Assembly (NCBI GenBank): GCA_011389685.1
Contig: JAABTV010000017.1
Location: 1 to 60,999 of the forward strand
Direction of reading: 5' to 3'
Length of the DNA stretch: 60,999 nt
Source of the DNA: Paracoccaceae bacterium
GTDB taxonomy: Bacteria > Pseudomonadota > Alphaproteobacteria > Rhodobacterales > Rhodobacteraceae
The translations under genes and the position numbers were made by a program. Numbering within the stretch: the first letter of the stretch is position 1; the number at the start of each line of letters is the position of its first letter. This document shows, one piece after another, positions 54,603 to 60,999 of the stretch. The notes under the pieces were generated by a model. The model did no database searches. It worked only from the letters and a program-made list of their open reading frames with translations, and was not told the DNA's origin.

Positions 54603-56741
54603 TCAGTTCTGCGCGATGCGCTGGCCGGCACGTTCGGGATCGCGGTGGCGGCTTACGGCGGCCACGTCGCTATCGGCTTCGAGGACCGACGTGACGCGGT
54701 GGAGATGTTCGGCATCACTCAGTTCGACGTCAATCAGCAGGCGAAAAAAATCGGGTTTGCGGTCAACAAACCGCAGGTCGGAGATATTGGCCTTCTGCTC
54801 GCCGATCAAGGTGCAAACCCGGCCAAGAACCCCGGCATCATTGCCGATGGTCAGTTCGAGGGTCACGGCATAGACGGCCGGGTGGCGGCCGGGTTGCCAA
54901 TGCAGGTCGAGCCATCGGGCGGGCTGATCCTCGTAACTGGAGAGCACGTCGCAATCGATGGCGTGCACCACCACGCCACGGCCGCGATAGGTGATCCCGA
55001 CGATACGCTCGCCGGGCAGCGGCTGGCAGCAGGGGGCGCGGTTCATCATCTGGTCGGCGCCAAGGCCGATGACCGCGCGTTCGGTCGAGATTTCCTCGGA
55101 ATTGTCCTGCACGAGATCGGGATAGACCGATTGCACCACCTCGCGGGCGGTGATTTCGGCCGAGCCGAGCCGCGCCAGCAGGGTGTTGCGATCCTCCAGC
55201 CGCAGATTGCGGGCGGCGGTTTCCAGCGCCTTGTCGGTGGCGCGTTTGCCGACGTGATCGAAGGCCGCGCGCGCCAGTTCTCGCCCGAGCTTGATGAAGC
55301 GTTCGCGATCGACCTCGCGCAGGGTGCGGCGGATCGCGGTCTTGGCCTTGCCGGTGACGGCGATGTCGAGCCATGTGGCCTGGGGGGTCTGGCCTTCGGC
55401 GGTGATGATCTCGACCGACTGGCCGTTCTTGATCCGGGTCCAGAGCGGCACGCGCATGTTGTCCACCTTGGCCCCGACGCAGGCGTCGCCGATGCGGGTG
55501 TGGATGGCATAGGCAAAGTCGATCGGCGTGGCGCCGCGCGGCAGCTTGACCACCTCGCCCTTGGGGGTGAAGCAGAACACCTGGTCGGCATACATCTCGA
55601 GCTTGACCGCTTCGAGGAAATCCTCGTGATCCTCTTCGCTGTCGAACCGTTCGGAGAGGCCCGCCACCCATTTCACGGGATCGACCGCAAACGGGTTCTC
55701 GGCGGGCACGCCGTCGCGATAGGACCAATGCGCGGCGACGCCCGATTCGGCCACGTCATGCATCTGCCAGGTGCGGATCTGGACCTCGACCCGGCGGCCG
55801 TTGCGGCCCGAAACGGTGGTGTGGATCGAGCGATAGCCGTTCGATTTGGGCTGGCTGATGTAATCCTTGAACCGGCCCGGCACGGCGCGCCAGCGGCGGT
55901 GGATCACGCCGAGCGCGGCATAGCAGTTCTCTTCGTTCTCGACGAGGACGCGAAAGCCGTAGATGTCCGACAGGCGCGAGAACGAGAGCTCCTTTTCCTG
56001 CATCTTGCGCCAGATCGAATAGGGTTTCTTGGCCCGGCCCAGCACCTTGGCCCGGATTCCGGCCTTCTTCAACTCGCTCTTCATGTCGCCGGTGATGCGT
56101 TCGACCACATCGCCGGTTTCCTTTTGCAGGGTGAGAAAGCGGCGCATGATCGAGTTGCGCCCCTCGGGGTTGAGCACCTTGAAGGCCAGATCCTCAAGCT
56201 CTTCGCGCATCCATTGCATCCCCATGCGACCGGCGAGGGGGGCATAGATGTCCATGGTCTCGCGCGCCTTCTGGGCCTGTTTCTCGGGGCGCATCGCCTT
56301 GATCGTGCGCATGTTGTGCAGCCGGTCGGCGAGCTTGACCAGGATCACCCGCAGATCGCGCGACATGGCGATGAAGAGCTTGCGGAAGTTCTCGGCCTGC
56401 TTTGTCTCGGTCGAGGAGAGTTGCAGGTTGGTGAGCTTGGTCACGCCATCGACGAGATCGGCGATTTCGCGGCCGAACCGCTTTTCGACCTCGGCGAACG
56501 AGGCGCCGGTATCCTCGATCGTGTCGTGCAGAAGCGCTGTGATGATGGTCGCATCGTCGAGCCGCTGGCCGGTGAGGATCTTGGCGACCTCGACCGGATG
56601 CGAGAAATAGGGCTCGCCCGAATAGCGCGTCTGGCCCTCATGCGCGGCCATGCCAAAATCATAGGCCGCGCGAATCAGGGTCTCGTCGGTCTTCGGGTTG
56701 TAAGCGCGGACCAGTTCGATCAGGTCGTCTACGGGGATCAT
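54603..56741 (-). CDS. rsh: Bifunctional (p)ppGpp synthetase/hydrolase (RelA/SpoT homologue)
   Basis: The 712-residue stringent-response enzyme makes and degrades (p)ppGpp. The HD hydrolase site is intact (YFSHPVEVAKIL with His48, LLHDTIEDTGAS with His72-Asp73). The synthetase domain has KPYSIWRKMQ and YRSIHTTVSG. TGS (FCFTPKGEVVKLPRGATPIDFAYAIH) and ACT domains follow. An intact hydrolase and a single copy in the window fit the Rsh/SpoT type. It lies downstream of rpoZ with a 34-nt gap. Confidence 0.95.
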   Translation of the reverse strand: MIPVDDLIELVRAYNPKTDETLIRAAYDFGMAAHEGQTRYSGEPYFSHPVEVAKILTGQRLDDATIITALLHDTIEDTGASFAEVEKRFGREIADLVDGVTKLTNLQLSSTETKQAENFRKLFIAMSRDLRVILVKLADRLHNMRTIKAMRPEKQAQKARETMDIYAPLAGRMGMQWMREELEDLAFKVLNPEGRNSIMRRFLTLQKETGDVVERITGDMKSELKKAGIRAKVLGRAKKPYSIWRKMQEKELSFSRLSDIYGFRVLVENEENCYAALGVIHRRWRAVPGRFKDYISQPKSNGYRSIHTTVSGRNGRRVEVQIRTWQMHDVAESGVAAHWSYRDGVPAENPFAVDPVKWVAGLSERFDSEEDHEDFLEAVKLEMYADQVFCFTPKGEVVKLPRGATPIDFAYAIHTRIGDACVGAKVDNMRVPLWTRIKNGQSVEIITAEGQTPQATWLDIAVTGKAKTAIRRTLREVDRERFIKLGRELARAAFDHVGKRATDKALETAARNLRLEDRNTLLARLGSAEITAREVVQSVYPDLVQDNSEEISTERAVIGLGADQMMNRAPCCQPLPGERIVGITYRGRGVVVHAIDCDVLSSYEDQPARWLDLHWQPGRHPAVYAVTLELTIGNDAGVLGRVCTLIGEQKANISDLRFVDRKPDFFRLLIDVELSDAEHLHRVTSVLEADSDVAAVSRHRDPERAGQRIAQN

Positions 56742-56775
56742 CCGGTCCGCATCCGGGTTTGGGGCCGGGGCGATG

Positions 56776-57129
56776 TCAGCCCTGGCCCTGGGCTTCCATC
56801 AGGGCGCGCAGCAATTGCTCTTCCGAGAGGTCGTCCTCGGCCGGTTTGTCGGCCTCGGCACCCATCAGGATCGCCATCGCGTCATCTTCGGGCTCGTCCA
56901 CCTCGATCTGGTTCTGGTTCGATTCGATCAGGCGTTCGCGCAGTTCCTCGACCGATTGGGTCTCATCGGCGATTTCGCGCAGGGCGACGACGGGATTCTT
57001 GTCATTCTCGCGCTCGACGGTGATCGGCGCACCGGCGGTCAGTTCGCGCGCGCGATGCGCGGCGAGCATCACCAGATCGAACCGGTTGGGAACCTTGTCA
57101 ACGCAGTCTTCGACGGTTACGCGGGCCAT
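56776..57129 (-). CDS. rpoZ: RNA polymerase omega subunit
   Basis: The 117-residue protein starts [30 protein letters not shown], the conserved omega core, followed by [17 protein letters not shown]. The C-terminal half is acidic. It is usually encoded before rsh, as here. Confidence 0.95.
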   Translation of the reverse strand: MARVTVEDCVDKVPNRFDLVMLAAHRARELTAGAPITVERENDKNPVVALREIADETQSVEELRERLIESNQNQIEVDEPEDDAMAILMGAEADKPAEDDLSEEQLLRALMEAQGQG

Positions 57130-57241
57130 GTGGAACTCCGTTTGGGGCAGGGATATCGCAAACAGACTACATAGTGCGGCCTGACCGGGAACACAAGCAG
57201 AGAGTCGGCGTTCCGGGGCGGTGCGTTCGGGGCCCGCGCGG

Positions 57242-57874
57242 TCAGGTCACGATGTCCCTGATCGCGGCGAGCGTGGCGACGCGTTCGACAGGGTTGAGCA
57301 GGTTGCCGGGGAGCGGGGCGGCGCCGTCGGGGGACAGCATCACGAAGCGCATTCCGGCGTTGAGAGCGAATTGAAAGTCGAAGATCATGTCGCCGACATA
57401 GAGCATTTCGGCGGGTGTGGCGCTGGTCTGTTCGCACACGATCCGGGCCGCCATCGGGTCGGGCTTGCCACGGGTGAGGTCATCGCCACAGACCAGCGCA
57501 TCGACCGCAAAGCCCATGCGCGCGATGATCAGTTCGGAATTGGCGCGCGGTTTGGAGGTCACGATCGAGGTGCCGAAACCCTGCGCGTGACACCAGTCGA
57601 GCAGGTCGGCGGCGCCGTCGATCTGTTCGATCCGGTCATAGAGGCGGCGGGTATGGGCGAAATAGAGCTCGTTCAGCTCCATCTCGAAATTCGACAGGCC
57701 GAGCAGTTCGAGGATCTTCGGGAACGGCAGGCCGACATAGCGGCGGTATTCGGCAAAGCCGCAATTGATGCGCAGTTTCTCGGTCGCGGCCTCCCATGCC
57801 TCCTGCATGATGGCGAAGGAATTGATCAGCGTGCCGTCGAGATCGAAGGAGATGTGGCGGATCGGCTCGCTCAT
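57242..57874 (-). CDS. HAD-family phosphatase (Gph-like)
   Basis: The 210-residue hydrolase has the HAD motifs [12 protein letters not shown] (nucleophile Asp), [10 protein letters not shown] (motif II Thr/Ser), a motif III Lys in RGKPDP, and [11 protein letters not shown] (motif IV). A cap domain ([15 protein letters not shown]...) marks it as HAD-IA, like phosphoglycolate phosphatase. Its start overlaps the stop of the KdsB-type gene by 4 nt, so a role on a Kdo- or sialic-acid-like pathway is possible. It is not a KdsC-type HAD, which lacks this cap. Confidence 0.88.
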   Translation of the reverse strand: MSEPIRHISFDLDGTLINSFAIMQEAWEAATEKLRINCGFAEYRRYVGLPFPKILELLGLSNFEMELNELYFAHTRRLYDRIEQIDGAADLLDWCHAQGFGTSIVTSKPRANSELIIARMGFAVDALVCGDDLTRGKPDPMAARIVCEQTSATPAEMLYVGDMIFDFQFALNAGMRFVMLSPDGAAPLPGNLLNPVERVATLAAIRDIVT

Positions 57875-58632
57875 GCGATGTCACGCTCGATTCGCGCGCA
57901 ATAGAGCGGGTCGCGCTCCATCATGCGGCAGGCCAGTTCGTAATCCTCGGGCGTGTCCACCGAGAGCGAGGTGCCGGTTTGCAGGAAGGTGCCGATCGGT
58001 TCGCCCAGTTCGATCAGCCGCATCAGCTCGATCCGTTCGGTGTTTTCGAGCGGGGTCGGCGGGGATGAGACGAAACGACGCAGGGCGGGCAGGCGAAAGC
58101 CGATGATCGAGAGATGTTTCTTGAGCGGTTGCGGCATCTCGCCGAAATGGCAGGGCACGTCGGCGCGCGAGAAATAGATCACCCGGTCGCCATGCGAGAC
58201 CATCTTGACCCGGTTGAGATTGCCGTATTCGTCGATCATCTGGTGCGGCACGACGCAGCCAAAGCCGGTGCGGGCGGTGAAATCGGCGACTTCCTCGATA
58301 TATTCGGGGCGCACGAAGGGTTCGTCGCCCTGCACGTCGACGATGATGTCGTCATCGCCGAGACCCATCACCTCGGCCGCCTCGGCGATGCGTTCGGTGC
58401 CGTTCTGGTGCGAGGCGCGGGTCAGGCAGACCTCGATCCCGTATTTCTCGCAGGTCATGAGAATCTCGATCGAATCGGTGCAGACCACGGCCTTGGTCAC
58501 GCGCGGCGAGAGCGCGGCGCGCTTGGCGACATGCACGATCATCGGGGCGCCCGCGATCCGGCGCAGCGGCTTGCCGGGCAGGCGCGCGCTTTCCATGCGG
58601 GCGGGGATGAGGGCGAAAACGCGGTTCTGCAT
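57871..58632 (-). CDS. kdsB: KdsB-type CMP-sugar synthetase
   Basis: The 253-residue enzyme activates 3-deoxy-D-manno-octulosonate (Kdo) or a related sugar with CTP. ALIPARMESARLPGKPLR, the conserved nucleotide loop, DIIVDVQGDEPFVRPEYI, and the terminal SVDTPEDYELACRMM fit KdsB. A divergent Kdo-transferase-like gene lies 106 nt away, so the set points to lipopolysaccharide core or capsule synthesis. The gene is first of a two-gene unit with the HAD phosphatase. Confidence 0.88.
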   Translation of the reverse strand: MQNRVFALIPARMESARLPGKPLRRIAGAPMIVHVAKRAALSPRVTKAVVCTDSIEILMTCEKYGIEVCLTRASHQNGTERIAEAAEVMGLGDDDIIVDVQGDEPFVRPEYIEEVADFTARTGFGCVVPHQMIDEYGNLNRVKMVSHGDRVIYFSRADVPCHFGEMPQPLKKHLSIIGFRLPALRRFVSSPPTPLENTERIELMRLIELGEPIGTFLQTGTSLSVDTPEDYELACRMMERDPLYCARIERDIA

Positions 58633-58738
58633 CGGCTATGGCATTGTCTGGCATGAGGAAAGCAATCATACCTTCATAAGTGCGCGCCCCGGGCCTGTCC
58701 AGTGGTGGGCGGGGTCGGATGAATTCAGGCGGGGTGAC

Positions 58739-60079
58739 ATGGGGGAAGCCGACAAACGCAGGACCCTGCGCCGGGCTTGGGCGGCGATGCGTTGGCGCGA
58801 GCGCCTGATGCTGCGGGTCTATTTCGGGCTCATGCGGGTGATTCCCGAGGCCCTGGCAATGGCGCTGGTGCGCCGGCGGGCGCGGGCGTGGCCCGGTGAG
58901 GAAAGTGCCGGGCACGCGCCCGAGCGCGTGGCGCGGGGGATGGCGGCGCAGCCCGGCGGGCGGGTGGTCTGGCTGCATTCGATCGGGCCGGGGGATTCGA
59001 CCGCGAACCTGACGCTGGCGCGGGCATTGCTGGCCTCGGATGCGGACCTGACCTGTCTGGTGACGACGCGGGTGGCGGCGGCGCAGAAGGTGTTCGCGAA
59101 ACTGGCCGCGGAGAGCGGCGGGCGGGTGATCGTGATGCTCGCACCGCTGGATCTGCATCGCGCGACGGGTCGGTTTCTGGATCACTGGGATATTTCGCTG
59201 GCGGTCTTTTGCGAACGCGACATGTGGCCCAATGCGCTGCGCATGATGGCGGCGCGGGGCGTTCCCGTGGCGCTGGTCAACGGGCAGTTCAACGGGCGGC
59301 TGGGCGACATGCTGCGCAAGCGGCCGGGTCCGTGGCGCTGGGTGATGGCGCATCTCGATCTGATCCATGTCTTTTCGGAGTCTTGCGCGGTCGAGGCGCG
59401 TGACTGGGTGCGGCCCGATTGCGCGGTGGTGCATCACCCCAACCTGAAGATGGACGCGCCTGCGCCCGGTGTGGACGAGGGCCTGTTGGGCGAGATGCGC
59501 GCGCGCTGGGGGGAGGCGCCGGTGTTCACCTGCGGGTCGGTGGCCGATAACGAGATCGAGACGCTGATCGACGCCTGGGACCGTGCGCGTCAAGAAGTGC
59601 CGGGGCTGAAACTGATCCTGGTGCCGCGCTGGACGGAGCAGGGCGAGGCGATCGCGGCGATTGTCCGGGCGCGCGGGCTGGCCGCTCCGCGCCGGGCGGT
59701 CGAGGGGCTGCCGGGGGCCGAGGACGATCTGTTTCTTGCCGACAGCTATGGCGAGATGGGGACCTGGTTCGGACTGGCGTTCGGCGTTTTCATGGGGCAC
59801 ACGCTGTTCGGCGGGCTGGGCCACAACCCCTATGAGGCGATTGCCCGGCAAAGGCCGATCCTGTCGGGGTCGATCACGCCGCTCTTGCCGGCCGATTACA
59901 CCTATCTCACCGATCTAAGCCTGTGCCGGATCACGCCGGACGGCGAGAGCATCGCGCAAGGCATGGTCGCCTATTGGCGAGAGGCGCGCGGCGGCGCGGA
60001 CCGGTTCGCGCCGTTTCGCGCGGCGCAGGGATTCTCGCGCGATCTGGCGCGGCGATTGCTGGCGCTGGTGCCGGGTTAG
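58739..60079 (+). CDS. waaA: Kdo transferase-like glycosyltransferase (WaaA family)
   Basis: The 446-residue protein has a single hydrophobic N-terminal segment (MLRVYFGLMRVIPEALAMAL) and the two-domain GT-B pattern: VVWLHSIGPGDSTANLTLARALL, LAVFCERDMWPNALRMM (FxExDxWPN), and VFTCGSVADNEIETLIDAW followed by FGVFMGHTLFGGLGHNPYEAIARQRPI. It would add Kdo to lipid A or another acceptor. I chose ATG 58739; a longer frame overlaps the kdsB-type gene. Its stop overlaps the convergent folK stop by 4 nt. Confidence 0.88.
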   Translation: MGEADKRRTLRRAWAAMRWRERLMLRVYFGLMRVIPEALAMALVRRRARAWPGEESAGHAPERVARGMAAQPGGRVVWLHSIGPGDSTANLTLARALLASDADLTCLVTTRVAAAQKVFAKLAAESGGRVIVMLAPLDLHRATGRFLDHWDISLAVFCERDMWPNALRMMAARGVPVALVNGQFNGRLGDMLRKRPGPWRWVMAHLDLIHVFSESCAVEARDWVRPDCAVVHHPNLKMDAPAPGVDEGLLGEMRARWGEAPVFTCGSVADNEIETLIDAWDRARQEVPGLKLILVPRWTEQGEAIAAIVRARGLAAPRRAVEGLPGAEDDLFLADSYGEMGTWFGLAFGVFMGHTLFGGLGHNPYEAIARQRPILSGSITPLLPADYTYLTDLSLCRITPDGESIAQGMVAYWREARGGADRFAPFRAAQGFSRDLARRLLALVPG

Positions 60080-60672
60080 GCGGAAATGTCCGGCGGCATG
60101 GCGACCGGGACGATCCCGGCCACGTCCCCGGGGGGGAGGGCGGCGCACATGTCGGCGACGCTCTGACCCAGCACGGGATGCACCCAGTGGGGCGCGACAT
60201 CGGCCAGCGGGATCAGCACGAAGGCGCGCTCCTGCATCCGGGGATGGGGGAGAATCAGCCGGTCCGGGACGCTTTGGATCTGGTCGTCATGGGGCAGGTC
60301 GTGCCAGTGATTCCACGTCGCGCGATCGGGCAGCACAAAATTTCCGACCGCCAGCAGATCGAGGTCGAGCGTGCGCTGGCCCCATCGTTCGGCCCGCGCA
60401 CGGCCATGGGTGGCCTCGACATCGTGAAGCAGGGCCAGGAGCGTCTCGGGCGGGCCGCGATGGTGCAGGCAGGCGGCTGCATTTATGTAATCCGGCCCGT
60501 GGCCTGGCGGAAAGGCGGGGGTCTGGAAGAACCGGCTGACGGTGGTGATCGCGCAGCCCCGCGCCGCCAGATCATCGAGCGCGGCGTGCAGGGTCCGGGC
60601 CGGTGTGCGTCCGGCGTGGGACAGGTTCGCGCCAAGTGCGAGCAAGCAAAGTTGATCGATCTCGATGGGCAT
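60076..60672 (-). CDS. folK: 6-hydroxymethyl-7,8-dihydropterin pyrophosphokinase
   Basis: The 198-residue enzyme transfers pyrophosphate from ATP in folate synthesis. LALGANLSHAGRTPARTL, RAERWGQRTLDLDLLAVG (HPPK signature) and LPHPRMQERAFVLIPLADVAP are diagnostic. It is longer than the usual ~160 residues because of an extended C-terminus. I chose ATG 60672; an upstream ATG at 60705 is possible. It is divergent from the NYN-domain gene. Confidence 0.93.
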   Translation of the reverse strand: MPIEIDQLCLLALGANLSHAGRTPARTLHAALDDLAARGCAITTVSRFFQTPAFPPGHGPDYINAAACLHHRGPPETLLALLHDVEATHGRARAERWGQRTLDLDLLAVGNFVLPDRATWNHWHDLPHDDQIQSVPDRLILPHPRMQERAFVLIPLADVAPHWVHPVLGQSVADMCAALPPGDVAGIVPVAMPPDISA

Positions 60673-60795
60673 TGTATGGTCTTCCCCGTAACTATCGGCT
60701 TGCATGGTGTTGGCGTAATAATTATTTCACAAAGGTCGCTCGGCCACCCATACACTCACGGATCCATGGTCGGAGCGCAATCGGAAGGATTTTTG

Positions 60796-60999
60796 ATGTT
60801 CTACAAAGACGAACGGCTGGCGCTGTTCATCGACGGATCGAATCTTTATGCCGCTGCTCGGGCGCTGGGGTTTGACATCGACTACAAGCTGTTGCGGCAT
60901 GAATTCATGCGCCGTGGCAAGCTCTTGCGCGCGTTCTATTATACCGCGTTGCTGGAAAACGATGACTATTCCCCGATTCGGCCTCTGGTCGACTGGCTG
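60796..60999 (+). CDS. NYN-domain (LabA/DUF88-like) protein, 5' part only
   Basis: The first 68 residues are in the window. MFYKDERLALFIDGSNLYAA, then RALGFDIDYKLLRHEFMRRGKLLRAFYYTALLENDDYSP match the start of NYN-domain proteins, a PIN-like nuclease fold with Asp residues (FIDGSN) for metal binding. The gene runs off the right edge. GGAAGGA lies 8 nt before the ATG. Confidence 0.85.
   Translation, partial: MFYKDERLALFIDGSNLYAAARALGFDIDYKLLRHEFMRRGKLLRAFYYTALLENDDYSPIRPLVDWL

Noticed and set aside
54645..57023. 792-residue open frame opposite rsh and rpoZ
   Set aside because: It is Ala/Gly/Asp-rich without motifs, and the minus-strand genes are certain.
57242..57874. HAD gene as KdsC (Kdo-8-phosphate phosphatase)
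   Set aside because: It has a cap domain and HAD-IA motifs, whereas KdsC belongs to the capless C0 type.

Overview
The window is a high-GC alphaproteobacterial chromosome segment, most likely from the Rhodobacterales (Roseobacter group). I infer this from an F0 ATP synthase operon (atpI-B-E-b'-b) with no F1 genes after it, the order rpoZ-rsh-DUF2062-pdxJ-acpS-lepB-rnc-era, the ffh / chorismate mutase / rpsP / rimM cluster, TRAP transport, paired Hint-domain proteins, and many 1 to 8 nt gene overlaps. No rRNA, tRNA, CRISPR array, phage or insertion sequence was found.

Region 1 (0.2-12.2 kb) is a catabolic island and the most interesting part. A TRAP transporter (dctPQM) lies on the minus strand. 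A MarR regulator and then a plus-strand operon follow: Rieske-oxygenase reductase, oxygenase alpha and beta, acyl-CoA ligase, thiolase-fold protein, a DUF35 zinc-ribbon/OB-fold protein fused to an SDR-like domain, a metal-dependent cyclase-family hydrolase, and an SDR. From the alpha subunit onward every gene overlaps the next by 1 or 4 nt. The thiolase-fold protein lacks the catalytic Cys and His of true thiolases, and the SDR-like domain fused to DUF35 lacks the Gly-rich and YxxxK motifs. This points to a retro-aldolase complex of the Ltp2/DUF35 kind with a non-catalytic Rossmann scaffold, working after ring hydroxylation and CoA activation of an imported aromatic or cyclic acid. Similar 12-bp palindromes lie in the TRAP and oxygenase promoters, so the MarR protein probably controls both.

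Region 2 (12.3-26.8 kb) holds ilvD, a lipoprotein, three small conserved proteins, fadH, then minus-strand translation genes: a sulfotransferase-like gene coupled to rimM, rpsP, chorismate mutase, two tandem GNAT acetyltransferases and ffh. A glycosyltransferase-like gene, a LysR-EamA exporter pair and an ArsR regulator follow.

Region 3 (27.0-38.5 kb) holds the F0 ATP synthase operon with a terminator, an FCD-type GntR regulator with a PdhR-like operator, a translationally coupled pair of Lin0512-family proteins beside a polytopic membrane protein, a lipoprotein, a lytic transglycosylase, RNase R and dapE.

Region 4 (38.7-49.8 kb) holds two adjacent Hint-domain proteins (one with the Hint cysteine, one without it), a pseudouridine synthase, an NTF2-like protein, a methyltransferase and DUF1491. 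A beta-oxidation cluster follows: a multifunctional FadJ-type protein, two paired acyl-CoA dehydrogenases and a GlcD-type FAD dehydrogenase.

Region 5 (49.8-61 kb) is housekeeping: era, rnc, lepB, acpS, pdxJ, DUF2062, rsh, rpoZ, a HAD phosphatase, a KdsB-type cytidylyltransferase, a Kdo-transferase-like gene, folK and a NYN-domain gene cut by the window edge.

Several repeat families lie between genes: a ~110-bp element bounded by GTTAAC sites (two copies 22 kb apart), GGTGGGC hairpins (two copies), a GTATTT...GATGAA motif (two copies), a 25-bp tandem repeat, and a pair of perfect AT-rich palindromes.
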